Shown here piece by piece: positions 1 through 6,721 of a stretch of DNA of 11,635 nucleotides (position 1 is the stretch's first letter; each line of letters opens with the position of its first letter). The translations under genes were made by a program, and so were the position numbers. Source of the stretch: an uncultured Clostridia bacterium (GTDB lineage Bacteria; Bacillota; Clostridia; Christensenellales; UBA1242); NCBI GenBank assembly GCA_937914725.1, contig CALDMJ010000076.1, forward strand, positions 1-11,635, given 5' to 3'. Below the pieces are notes generated by a model. That model was not told the DNA's origin. It searched no databases and saw nothing but the letters and a program-made list of their open reading frames with translations.

Positions 1-1
1 T

Positions 2-39
2 CTAACTCCCGCATAAACTTAGCATTTATGCGGGCTTAG
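2..39. repeat. Imperfect inverted repeat (stem-loop)
   Basis: A perfect 10-bp stem (CCCGCATAAA at 8-17 with TTTATGCGGG at 25-34) encloses a 7-nt loop. It is extended by CTAA at 2-5 pairing with TTAG at 36-39 across a small internal loop. There is no U-tract on either side, so it is not called a terminator. It may belong to a gene or element left of the window. Confidence 0.6.
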
Positions 40-52
40 GCATTTTGAAGCG

Positions 53-81
53 AAAAAACCCGCCATTACGAGGGTGGCAGA
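53..81 (-). terminator. Probable rho-independent terminator of the Cys-rich gene
   Basis: Read on the minus strand, arm TCTGCCA (81-75) pairs with TGGCGGG (65-59). The stem has two G-U wobbles and a 9-nt loop, and is followed directly by six U residues (58-53). It lies about 160 nt downstream of the stop codon of the Cys-rich gene, so the mRNA would carry a long 3' UTR that also contains the AT-rich hairpin at 107-130. Confidence 0.55.
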
Positions 82-106
82 CTTTTGGAATTTTTTTGTA
101 TAGTTT

Positions 107-130
107 CTATGATTTATTTTTAAATCATAG
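107..130. repeat. Perfect AT-rich hairpin, 10-bp stem, TTTT loop
   Basis: CTATGATTTA (107-116) is exactly complementary to TAAATCATAG (121-130) around a TTTT loop. It lies in the 3' UTR of the Cys-rich gene. No U-tract follows on the minus strand, so alone it is not a classical terminator; it may protect the transcript 3' end. The rest of positions 131-240 shows nothing recognisable. Confidence 0.5.
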
Positions 131-240
131 TACAATAAGCACATAACTACCACATAATGACGATAAGAGCTAGGTGACTTGCAACTATGACGTGACTTTC
201 TTTTATTATTGCTAACGTAATCAATATAGTAAGTACAATT

Positions 241-1491
241 CTATAAAGTATACATCATTGAGAGGACACGATTGACGCCAAATGCTATGACGACGAGCGC
301 GCCGTAAGCACATTGCGCGGATGGCAGCGTTTGCAAAAGTTGTATATCCTTTAATATAGAGGAGAGTTCGCAAATAACGGCGTTTGCGCCACGCTCGAAC
401 GGACAGTTAGGTTTTTCAAACGCGTTCATAACAATCGGGCGCGCGCCACAAATGCGCTTGCTGGTTGCAAACATAGCAAGGCTCAATGTGCTTAGATTTT
501 GCTTGACGCAACACAGCGTTTGGCGCGATTGCGCATTTGGTGCGTAGTCGATGAGAAAGCCGACCGCTTGCGTAATTTGGAGCAATCTATAGTATATATT
601 GCGCGAGAGGCGCTTACCGCACGGCTTTGCGGGCGGCTTTGGTGGCGGCGGACAATTGTTTTGAGGCATCCACGCATCAGGATGTTTGCAGTGCATAAAG
701 TCATTGCCGCAGCCGCACTGCTTGTCAAATGGGGCTGCGCTGACTTGTTGAGAGCGCCAACCGTCACAGTTTGAAGATTTTTCAAATGGACGATTATTAA
801 ACATTTTGCCATTATTACAATTGTTGTTGCTACCACAATTGCAGTTTTCGCCGCTGTGAGGGGCGACATTACAGCCCCCTTTGTCTTTTGCAGTCCAGTA
901 CCACGCAAATAGGTCAGTTAGGTCGGTCACGCTGCTGCCCGCTTTTTCTCCTCGCTCACATTTTTGCGAACCTTCACCTTTCCCGCAGTCGCATTGCGAT
1001 TTCTTTTCAGGCGGACACGGACAAAAACGCGCGTATGGGGCGCCGCATTTGCGATCGATTTCAAACGCACCATAGTCATTGCCGATGCGCATTTTCCCGC
1101 AATCGGCGGCGTTGACTTTGACAAATGCTTGATTTAGGCTTTCAAAAATATCGTCAAGTTCGTCAGGATTTTGCACATTTTCGCCGTCTTCGGGAAATGC
1201 AGACGGGAGTTCGCTTTCAAGCGTATCCGTATCAATTCGCGTAAAGTCGTCGATAGATTGCAAAATTGCTTGCACCGCAGCATCCGTTGGCGCTTGCTGT
1301 GCAGAATATTCTTGCTCGGCAATCACACAGCGAAAAGTGCTTTCATTTCCAAACGGCAAAACGTTGGCAGCGTATGGCACGCTTTTGCTCGGCGCGTCCT
1401 CCGGTGGCGCGCATTCGGCACTCTCAGTTGTAGATAATGCGTTTTCAGCAGTTACACTCAAAAAAGTTTTATCATCTCCAAAAATGTTCAT
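241..1491 (-). CDS. Cysteine-rich protein of unknown function (416 aa)
   Basis: I do not recognise a family. The ATG at 1491 is preceded by a strong ribosome site, AAGGAGAA (1505-1498), at good spacing, so the start is secure. The protein has 25 Cys, 17 of them between residues 131 and 291, including four C-x-C pairs (157/159, 167/169, 217/219, 259/261). That region is also rich in Asn and Gly and ends in a Pro stretch (281-289). The N-terminus holds an internal duplication: residues 4-17 (FGDDKTFLSVTAEN) resemble 47-60 (FGNESTFRCVIAEQ). Residues 71-120 are acidic and probably helical. The C-terminal 120 residues look helical, with a hydrophobic end. There is no signal peptide. In Firmicutes such a composition would suit a disulfide-linked spore-coat or other structural protein, or a metal-binding one; this is inference from composition only. 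It forms its own unit, with a terminator at 53-81. Confidence 0.85.
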   Translation of the reverse strand: MNIFGDDKTFLSVTAENALSTTESAECAPPEDAPSKSVPYAANVLPFGNESTFRCVIAEQEYSAQQAPTDAAVQAILQSIDDFTRIDTDTLESELPSAFPEDGENVQNPDELDDIFESLNQAFVKVNAADCGKMRIGNDYGAFEIDRKCGAPYARFCPCPPEKKSQCDCGKGEGSQKCERGEKAGSSVTDLTDLFAWYWTAKDKGGCNVAPHSGENCNCGSNNNCNNGKMFNNRPFEKSSNCDGWRSQQVSAAPFDKQCGCGNDFMHCKHPDAWMPQNNCPPPPKPPAKPCGKRLSRNIYYRLLQITQAVGFLIDYAPNAQSRQTLCCVKQNLSTLSLAMFATSKRICGARPIVMNAFEKPNCPFERGANAVICELSSILKDIQLLQTLPSAQCAYGALVVIAFGVNRVLSMMYTL

Positions 1492-1511
1492 TCTGTTTTC
1501 TCCTTAGAAAT

Positions 1512-1539
1512 ATTATTATGTTAACCATACACACGATGT
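1512..1539 (-). promoter_or_regulatory. Weak candidate promoter for the Cys-rich gene
   Basis: On the minus strand CATAATAAT (1520-1512) lies exactly 17 nt after an AC dinucleotide (1539-1538). This loosely resembles the sporulation sigma-K/E class (AC, 17 nt, CATA...). A sigma-A reading is poor here. The predicted start would fall almost on the ribosome site, which weakens the call. The motif is short enough to arise by chance in AT-rich DNA. Confidence 0.2.
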
Positions 1540-1563
1540 GACGATAAGAATTGCACATTTGCA

Positions 1564-1594
1564 AAAATTCTTGTTCTTAAGGACAAAATTCTTG
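1564..1594. repeat. 10-bp direct repeat spaced 21 bp, upstream of the Cys-rich gene
   Basis: AAAATTCTTG occurs at 1564-1573 and 1585-1594, two helical turns apart. The sequence between them contains the palindrome-like GTTCTTAAGGAC. It sits about 75-105 bp upstream of the Cys-rich start and could be an operator. The surrounding DNA is extremely AT-rich, and a perfect 9-bp inverted repeat (CAATTTTTT / AAAAAATTG, 1624-1643) lies nearby. Confidence 0.3.
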
Positions 1595-1664
1595 AAAAAT
1601 TGTGAAAAAGATTAAAAAAAATACAATTTTTTGTAAAAAATTGAAAATCTTTTGTACAAAATAC

Positions 1665-1693
1665 TTGCAAAAAATAAAAAAACGTGCTATATT
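1665..1693 (+). promoter_or_regulatory. Sigma-A type promoter for the small plus-strand gene
   Basis: TTGCAA (1665-1670), a 17-bp spacer and TATATT (1688-1693) form a reasonable vegetative promoter on the plus strand. Transcription would begin near 1700, giving a leader of roughly 70 nt before the 40-residue reading frame at 1773. AT-richness makes chance matches possible, but the spacing is optimal. Confidence 0.5.
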
Positions 1694-1772
1694 ATAGGTG
1701 TTCTAGTAAAAATAAAAGCGATGTGCTGGATATACCGTATCACTTATATTTTATGCTAGGACAGTATTCAAT

Positions 1773-1895
1773 ATGTTTGGCGAAAGGAATTTCAAAGTTT
1801 TAATTTTTGCTGGGACAATTTTGACTATGCTTTTATTTGAAGTATCTATTCTCCAAATAATGTTGAACAAAAACAAAACGAAAAGCAAACACTAA
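1773..1895 (+). CDS. Putative 40-aa single-pass membrane peptide
   Basis: An ATG at 1773 opens a 40-codon frame ending in TAA (1893-1895). AGGA (1758-1761) lies 11 nt upstream as a modest ribosome site. The product has a short polar start (MFGERN), a continuous hydrophobic stretch at about residues 8-31 long enough for one membrane helix, and a basic tail NKNKTKSKH. This layout (short N-terminus, one helix, positive tail) is typical of small Firmicutes membrane peptides, including type I toxins and holin-like peptides, but no family can be named. It has its own promoter (1665-1693), a structured RNA region immediately downstream (1902-1989), and the opposite orientation to every other gene here. 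The start region is partly duplicated inside the gene: 1754-1775 and 1808-1829 share 17 of 22 bases. The frame is short and could be fortuitous. Confidence 0.45.
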   Translation: MFGERNFKVLIFAGTILTMLLFEVSILQIMLNKNKTKSKH

Positions 1896-1901
1896 AAAAG
1901 A

Positions 1902-1989
1902 GTGCGCTGAGCGTTATGGGTTGCTGAACTAGCAATATCCACTTGGCGAGGTTTGCACCACAATAACTTACATAGGCTATTGATTTTTT
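1902..1989 (+). terminator. Structured 3' region, possible bidirectional terminator
   Basis: Directly after the 40-aa frame the RNA can form nested stems: GTGC/GCAC (1902-1905 with 1955-1958), GCTGAG/CTTGGC (1906-1911 with 1942-1947, two G-U pairs) and TTGCT/AGCAA (1921-1925 with 1931-1935). Next comes a weak CAATA/TATTG stem (1961-1965 with 1978-1982) and six U residues at 1984-1989, a plausible plus-strand stop. Read on the minus strand, the large hairpin is followed by TCTTTTTT (1901-1894), so an antisense transcript could also end here, overlapping the 3' end of the small gene. Confidence 0.4.
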
Positions 1990-2390
1990 GCAAATGTTGG
2001 TTGTACTTTTCATAAACATCCCTACATATGTTTATGCAATGCGCACAATAATTGTGAAAAGTGCGTGCTTTTCGTGCCCATTTCCCTACTTTGATGCTAC
2101 CGTGGTGTACCCATTAAATTCCACTGTACTAAACGGGGTCGTGAGGCAAATCGACAACCTTTGCGGACGCGCCGCATTTGCGCCTCAGTGTCGCCTTTGG
2201 CGCTTGTGCTAGAAAAATTTTTGCCAAAGGTAAAAAATGTGCGAATCGGCTATTACAAGTGAACTTTACTAACGCAAACGTTGTCAAACGGACGCACGGG
2301 ATATTTCCTGCGCGTCTTATTTTTTGCGTCAAACCCTACTACGTGAATTTGACTTCCGCTCTGAATGACAATAGAGTTAATACTTTACCC
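1990..2390. other. Non-coding spacer with inverted repeats, no convincing gene
   Basis: No frame here has both a ribosome site and protein-like composition. Visible structure: CATAAACA/TGTTTATG (2011-2018 with 2029-2036, 10-nt loop), CACAA/TTGTG (2044-2056), and CCTTTGGC/GCCAAAGG (2194-2201 with 2223-2230, 21-nt loop). Around 2346-2376 the minus strand reads CTATTGTCATTCAGAGCGGA, resembling the plus-strand sequence near 9343-9366, so this may be a dispersed intergenic repeat fragment. Confidence 0.4.
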
Positions 2391-2430
2391 AAAAAAAATA
2401 AGGTACAAAACCTATTAACTATGTACCTTA
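2391..2430 (-). terminator. Rho-independent terminator of leuS
   Basis: On the minus strand TAAGGTACA (2430-2422) pairs perfectly with TGTACCTTA (2407-2399) around a 14-nt loop. Eight U residues follow immediately (2398-2391). It lies about 40 nt past the leuS stop codon and is the clearest terminator in the window. Confidence 0.9.
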
Positions 2431-2468
2431 TAATATATAGTGCCACACGCCAAAACTGCAGCAGTGCC

Positions 2469-4883
2469 CTATGGCACCAAGATGAGGTTGACGATGCGGT
2501 CAGGAACAGCAACTACTTTCTTTATTGGTAAAGGCAAAGTGATGCCCGTAAGCATATTGGCGGCAGCAAGGCGTTCCACCTCAGCAAGTGCCACATTCTC
2601 GAGTTCTGCAGTAGGAGTTCCGCGCGCAACCATAATTTTTGCGCGAACCTTGCCGTTTATTTGCACTGGTATCTCAATCTCATCGGATTTCGCCTTTTCA
2701 GCGTCAAATTTCGGCCACTCAGCATACGCGATACTTTCGTTGTTGCCCAACTTTTGCCAAAGTTCCTCAGTAAAGTATGGCGTGATTGGATTGAGCATTT
2801 TCAAAAGGTTTAAAGCGTATTCACGTGGGAAAACATCCTCTTTATAAGCTGCATTGACAAAAACCATCAATTGCGCGATTGCAGTGTTAAATGAAAGCGC
2901 CTCGTAGTCTTCGGTGACCTTTTTAACAGTTTGATGATAAACAAGTTCAAGATTAGGGTTTGCCTCATCCTTAATTTTGCCGCTTTCGTCGTACAAACGC
3001 CATACGCGCTCAATGAATTTGCGCGCGCCGTCGATACCGTTCGTGTTCCACGGCTTGGTGTCCGTAATCGGCCCCATAAACATTTCATACAAGCGCAGTG
3101 CGTCCGCTCCGTGCGACTCGATGCACACGTCGGGCTTAACAACGTTGCCCTTGCTCTTGCTCATTTTTTGTGAGTCTGTGCCAAGAATCATCCCTTGATG
3201 AACAAGACGCTTAAACGGCTCCTCGCAAGGACAAACGCCAATGTCGTGCAAAAACTTGTTCCACATTCGCGAATATAGCAAGTGCCCGACAGCGTGTTCG
3301 GCGCCGCCAACGTAGAGGTCGACAGGCATCCAGTGCTTGAGCAGTTCGTAATCGGCAAGTTTTTCGTTGTTGTGCGGGTCAATATATCGCAAGAAGTACC
3401 AGCTTGACGCTGCACTCCCCGGCATTGTGTTGGTTTCGCGAACACCTTTGACGCCGTCAACGACAACGTTTTTCCACTCTGTGGCGTTGTCAAGCGGCGC
3501 GTTTCCGTTGTGTCCGCGATAGTCGGTCACCATAGGCAGTTCAAGCGGAAGATTCTTTTCCAAAACAGTTTGCCCGTTTTCAAGATAAATGACGGGCATA
3601 GGTTCGCCCCAATAGCGTTGGCGCGCAAATATCCAATCGCGCATTTTGTAGGTCGTTTTGGCAGTGCCGACGCCCTTTTCTTCTAACCACGCGATTGCGC
3701 GCGCGATGCCGTCCGCTTTATTGAGGCCGTTGAGGAAGGCGGAATTAATATGTTCACCGTCACCCTCAAACGCTTCCTTTTCAATATTGCCGCCCGCAAG
3801 AACCGCGACAATCGGCAAGTTGTACTTTTTAGCAAACTCATAGTCGCGCGCATCGTGTGCGGGAACTGCCATAATCGCCCCCGTGCCGTAAGACGCCATA
3901 ACGTAATCTGCAATGTAAATCGGCAGTTTTGCGCCGCTCATAGGATTGATTGCGTATGCGCCCGTGAAAACGCCCGTTTTATCCTTATTCAGTTGCCCGC
4001 GCTCGAGGTCGGTTTTGCTAGCGCAAGCCGCTTTGTATGCCTCCACTGCTCCTTTTTGCGCGTCGGTTGTAATGACGTCTACCAACTTATGCTCTGGCGC
4101 AAGCACGCAGTATGTTGCGCCGAACATTGTGTCGGGGCGCGTCGTGAAAATTTCAAAAGTTTCGTCAAATCCGTCCACTTTGAAAGTAACTTGCGCGCCT
4201 TGAGACTTGCCAATCCAGTTTGTTTGCATTTCAAGCGTCGATTTTGGCCAATCAAGTTCCTTCATTCCACTCAAAAAGCGTTCGCAAAACTCCGTGATTT
4301 TGACGACCCATTGTTTCATATTCTTTTTGACGACAGGATACCCTCCGCGCTCGGATTTGCCGTCGATAACCTCGTCGTTGGCAAGAACTGTTCCCAATTC
4401 CTCGCACCAGTTGACGGGCATATCAACGCGTTTAGCAAGCCCCGCTTTGTAAAGTTCCTCAAAAATCCACTGCGTCCACTTGTAATACTCGGGTTCACAA
4501 GTCGAGATTTGGCGCGACCAATCCGCCGACAAGCCAAGTTTTTGCATTTGCTCGGTGAAGTTTGCAATATTCTTATTGGTAAAATCCGCAGGATGATTGC
4601 CCGTTTTGATAGCAAACTGCTCAGCGGGCAGCCCGTACGCGTCAAAGCCAAGCGGATGCAAGACATTGAACCCCTGCATACGCTTCACGCGCGCGACGAT
4701 GTCAGTTGCTGTATAGCCCTCGACGTGCCCAACGTGCAAGCCGTCGCCCGACGGATACGGAAACATATCCAAAACATAATACTTTGGCTTTGAAAAATCT
4801 CTAATATCGGTATGGAAAGTATCGTGTTCCGCCCAATACTTTCGCCATTTTTTTTCTATCTCAATGTGGTTATAACTACTCAT
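2469..4883 (-). CDS. leuS: Leucyl-tRNA synthetase
   Basis: This cytoplasmic class I synthetase charges tRNA-Leu with leucine using ATP. The product is 804 residues, normal for bacterial LeuRS. The HIGH motif is HVGH (50-53, in [17 protein letters not shown]) and the KMSKS motif is KMSKS (573-577). The CP1 editing domain is present with its threonine-rich TTRPDT (247-252) and the AHDARDYEF segment (342-350), so hydrolysis of mischarged tRNA should be intact. Further markers are RYWGEPMPV (423-431), the anticodon-binding region (about 640-710) and the C-terminal [14 protein letters not shown] segment. The ATG at 4883 is chosen because AAAAGGAAAAG precedes it and homology begins at [13 protein letters not shown]; the frame stays open 11 codons further without a better start. 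It has its own promoter (4921-4950) and terminator (2391-2430). The leader is about 30 nt, so there is no T-box, although T-boxes often control leuS in Firmicutes. Confidence 0.98.
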   Translation of the reverse strand: MSSYNHIEIEKKWRKYWAEHDTFHTDIRDFSKPKYYVLDMFPYPSGDGLHVGHVEGYTATDIVARVKRMQGFNVLHPLGFDAYGLPAEQFAIKTGNHPADFTNKNIANFTEQMQKLGLSADWSRQISTCEPEYYKWTQWIFEELYKAGLAKRVDMPVNWCEELGTVLANDEVIDGKSERGGYPVVKKNMKQWVVKITEFCERFLSGMKELDWPKSTLEMQTNWIGKSQGAQVTFKVDGFDETFEIFTTRPDTMFGATYCVLAPEHKLVDVITTDAQKGAVEAYKAACASKTDLERGQLNKDKTGVFTGAYAINPMSGAKLPIYIADYVMASYGTGAIMAVPAHDARDYEFAKKYNLPIVAVLAGGNIEKEAFEGDGEHINSAFLNGLNKADGIARAIAWLEEKGVGTAKTTYKMRDWIFARQRYWGEPMPVIYLENGQTVLEKNLPLELPMVTDYRGHNGNAPLDNATEWKNVVVDGVKGVRETNTMPGSAASSWYFLRYIDPHNNEKLADYELLKHWMPVDLYVGGAEHAVGHLLYSRMWNKFLHDIGVCPCEEPFKRLVHQGMILGTDSQKMSKSKGNVVKPDVCIESHGADALRLYEMFMGPITDTKPWNTNGIDGARKFIERVWRLYDESGKIKDEANPNLELVYHQTVKKVTEDYEALSFNTAIAQLMVFVNAAYKEDVFPREYALNLLKMLNPITPYFTEELWQKLGNNESIAYAEWPKFDAEKAKSDEIEIPVQINGKVRAKIMVARGTPTAELENVALAEVERLAAANMLTGITLPLPIKKVVAVPDRIVNLILVP

Positions 4884-4920
4884 TTTCTTTTCCTTTTTCT
4901 TATTACAATAAATCAACTGC

Positions 4921-4950
4921 AGTATACAACAAATTGCCGTCGGTTGTCAA
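4921..4950 (-). promoter_or_regulatory. Promoter of leuS, overlapping the ATPase stop codon
   Basis: On the minus strand a perfect TTGACA (4950-4945), an 18-bp spacer and TATACT (4926-4921) make a strong sigma-A promoter. The TGA stop of the upstream ATPase gene (4949-4947) lies inside the -35 box. The start would fall near 4914, leaving about 30 nt of leader before the leuS ATG. Confidence 0.75.
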
Positions 4951-6242
4951 TCTTTCAAGCAACCGATAGGAATAATTTTGACGCCGTCCTTTCTTGTATA
5001 CGCCATTTCGCCCCCCGTGACGACAACTAGCAAATCGGGTTCTCTAATTTTGGTATGAGAATTTTCTTTATTGTTTTGCACGATGAGATTTTTTAGTTCT
5101 AGCAAATGCTGTGCCCCCTCCTCAATTTGCCTGCTACCAAGTTTGAACTCAATTAGCGCATATCTCCCGTCGTCTAGGTGCAGTACACAATCCGCTTCAA
5201 GCCCATACTTGTCGTGATAGTACGAAACATCCCCACCAAGTGCAAGCGAATACGCCTTTAAATCGCGAATGCAAAGGGTTTCAAAAATGAACCCAAAAGT
5301 ATTCAAGTCCTGCATCAATAATTCGGGCGTCAAATTTAGTGCCGCAACGGCAATTGACGGGTCGACAAACTCACGCTTGTTAGAACTCCTGATTGCGGAC
5401 GCCGAACGTATGCTCGGGCACCACGCTGGAACTTCCTCCACAACATATAGTTTTTCAAGCGCAGTAATGTATGATTTCAGCGTGCGCACATCCATACTAC
5501 TGTCGTTTGCAGCGACATCCGCCAAAATCGCCCTATCCGTCGCCATTGTCGAAATATTGCGTGCGTAGGAACGCAGTAGCGTGCGCATACGCCTAGCGTC
5601 GCGCTTGATTCCGTCCACAATCGTCGCGTCGGAATCGCAAATATTCTCTAGGTACATTTTCGCAGTCATTAGCGCCGCTTGTTTGTCCTCTTTTTTTAAA
5701 CTGCTTGGCCACCCACCGCGGCAAGCGACATAAATCAGGTTTTCAATTGAAAGATTTGACATTTTTCCGTCAATGTCAAGTTCCTTATTGTCAAACAATT
5801 CGGTCAGCGAAATATTGCCGACTGACTCTTTCGACTCGTAAAGACTCATTGGTAACATAACAAGTTTTGCAATGCGCCCTGTGCCCGTGTGCATAATCTT
5901 GTCGCGGCCCACTGATGTCGAACCAGTCAAAATGTAAAGTCCGTCCTCGCCAATTTCGTCAACACTCATCCTAACCGCATCCCATATTACTGGCGCCATT
6001 TGCCATTCGTCTATTAGTCGCGGCTTGTCACCAACAAGCAAAAGCGACGGCTTTGTTTCCGCCGTTGCAATGTATGCGCGCGTTTTGTCAGGGTCTTGCA
6101 TTTTCAAAACACTTTTTGCGTGCTGCTCAGCAGTGGTTGTTTTTCCACACCACTTTGGCCCCGCAATCAAAACTGCACCTACGCACTTAAGCATTCGCTC
6201 TAGCGTTTTGTCTACAATTCGTGGTAAATACTCTTTGCTCAT
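4947..6242 (-). CDS. AAA-family ATPase with DUF4143 domain (COG1373-like)
   Basis: The start ATG at 6242 follows AGAGGAGATGAGGT, a strong ribosome site. The 431-aa length is normal for this family. The N-terminal ATPase module has a Walker A GPKWCGKT (28-35), a Walker B-like PRLIDEWQ (74-81), a sensor-like LTGSTS (105-110) and the family signature around GRI...LPMSLYES (122-138). The middle (about 200-300) is the helical DUF4143-type part. The C-terminus has GFIFETLCIRDL (317-328) and an EADCVL...ALIEFKLG pattern, giving a D351...E365-x-K367 triad like PD-(D/E)XK nuclease folds. Function in this widespread, often multicopy family is not established; ATP-dependent action on nucleic acid is an inference. 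It has a strong private promoter next to four 23-bp repeats (6294-6385), and leuS follows 63 bp downstream with its own promoter. Confidence 0.93.
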   Translation of the reverse strand: MSKEYLPRIVDKTLERMLKCVGAVLIAGPKWCGKTTTAEQHAKSVLKMQDPDKTRAYIATAETKPSLLLVGDKPRLIDEWQMAPVIWDAVRMSVDEIGEDGLYILTGSTSVGRDKIMHTGTGRIAKLVMLPMSLYESKESVGNISLTELFDNKELDIDGKMSNLSIENLIYVACRGGWPSSLKKEDKQAALMTAKMYLENICDSDATIVDGIKRDARRMRTLLRSYARNISTMATDRAILADVAANDSSMDVRTLKSYITALEKLYVVEEVPAWCPSIRSASAIRSSNKREFVDPSIAVAALNLTPELLMQDLNTFGFIFETLCIRDLKAYSLALGGDVSYYHDKYGLEADCVLHLDDGRYALIEFKLGSRQIEEGAQHLLELKNLIVQNNKENSHTKIREPDLLVVVTGGEMAYTRKDGVKIIPIGCLKD

Positions 6243-6260
6243 ACCTCATCTCCTCTTGAT

Positions 6261-6289
6261 ATTTTATCACATTAAAATTTCAAAGTCAA
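6261..6289 (-). promoter_or_regulatory. Promoter of the ATPase gene
   Basis: On the minus strand TTGACT (6289-6284), a 17-bp spacer and TAAAAT (6266-6261) each match the sigma-A consensus at 5 of 6 positions. The start would be near 6254, so the leader is only about a dozen nucleotides and consists almost wholly of the ribosome site. The 23-bp tandem repeats begin 4 bp upstream of the -35 box. Confidence 0.75.
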
Positions 6290-6293
6290 CTCT

Positions 6294-6385
6294 AATGTCA
6301 GTTTTTTCTGTGTTTAAATGTCAGTTTTTTCCGTAGTTTGATGCTACTTTTTTCCGTAGTTCGATGTCATTTTTTTCCTCAAAAT
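6294..6385. repeat. Four imperfect 23-bp tandem repeats upstream of the ATPase promoter
   Basis: Units at 6294-6316, 6317-6339, 6340-6362 and 6363-6385 are head to tail with an exact 23-bp period. Each starts with a form of (A/G)ATGTCA and contains a run of six or seven T and, in the central units, CCGTAGTT. Unit 2 shares its first 15 bases with unit 1 (AATGTCAGTTTTTTC) and its CCGTAGTT segment with unit 3. There is no unique spacer between units. They sit where an operator or iteron-like protein-binding array would be. Confidence 0.8.
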
Positions 6386-6393
6386 ATAAAAAC

Positions 6394-6473
6394 AGTGTGT
6401 GAAATATTTAAACATCCACACACTATTCATACTCTCATTTTAGAAAATGTGCAAATTTGCGCTTTTTCTAAAA
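6394..6473. repeat. Two perfect-stem hairpins in the ATPase/channel spacer
   Basis: Hairpin one is AGTGTGTG/CACACACT (6394-6401 with 6417-6424), with a 15-nt loop. Hairpin two is TTTTAGAAAA/TTTTCTAAAA (6438-6447 with 6464-6473); its interior contains the palindrome GCAAATTTGC (6451-6460). Neither has a U-tract in the expected terminator position, so their role is unclear. Confidence 0.55.
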
Positions 6474-6542
6474 TAAGTATACGCCTTTTAAAGGTTTTTG
6501 TCAAGTTTGTGCGGCGCTTGTTGTGGCAGTTTTTGACATTTT

Positions 6543-6624
6543 CAGTCGAAAAACTACCTCATTTTACAAAGTTTTTCGGTCGCCAGTCGAAAAACTTTCC
6601 GTTTTTACCAAGTTTTTCGGTTTC
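6543..6624. repeat. Tandem duplication of a 41-bp hairpin
   Basis: Two units (6543-6583 and 6584-6624) each start with CAGTCGAAAAACT and carry AAGTTTTTCGGT 27 bp later. In each unit CGAAAAACT pairs perfectly with AGTTTTTCG, extended by two wobble pairs, with a central loop that differs between units. A related fragment (GGAAAAACC, 6629-6637) follows. The only long frame through this region is on the plus strand and looks incidental. Positions 6640-6720 hold nothing recognisable. Confidence 0.75.
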
Positions 6625-6721
6625 AAATGGAAAAACCTTCTGAAATATTTAACATAATAAAGGTTATCAATGACAAAAATGCTATTATGCAAAAATTTCG
6701 CTACACAAAAATACCCTATGC

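Noticed and set aside
1751..1894. Minus-strand frame of about 47 codons opposite the small peptide gene
   Set aside because: It has only TTG starts, no ribosome site, and begins right after the candidate minus-strand terminator U-tract. The plus-strand frame has better signals.
1902..1964. tRNA-like sequence on the minus strand (TCGCCAAGTGG resembles a tRNA-Gln D-arm)
   Set aside because: The anticodon arm would lack U33 and a proper 5-bp stem, there is no T-loop GTTCGAATC, and the acceptor stem pairs only four bases.
2178..2531. 117-codon plus-strand frame entering the leuS 3' end
   Set aside because: It crosses the leuS terminator and reads antisense into leuS; no ribosome site or protein-like pattern.
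3750..4793. 347-codon open frame on the plus strand
   Set aside because: It lies entirely antisense to leuS, whose motifs are unambiguous. It has no ribosome site and a composition typical of an out-of-frame shadow.
4884..4946. T-box riboswitch before leuS
   Set aside because: The gap is only 63 bp, with no specifier loop or conserved T-box sequence; a promoter occupies it instead.
6294..6385. CRISPR array
   Set aside because: The 23-bp units are contiguous with no unique spacers, are imperfect, and no cas genes are present.
6338..6643. 101-codon plus-strand frame (MMLLFSVVRCHFF...)
   Set aside because: It runs through the 23-bp repeats, two hairpins and the 41-bp tandem hairpins, has no ribosome site, and its residues merely translate those repeats.
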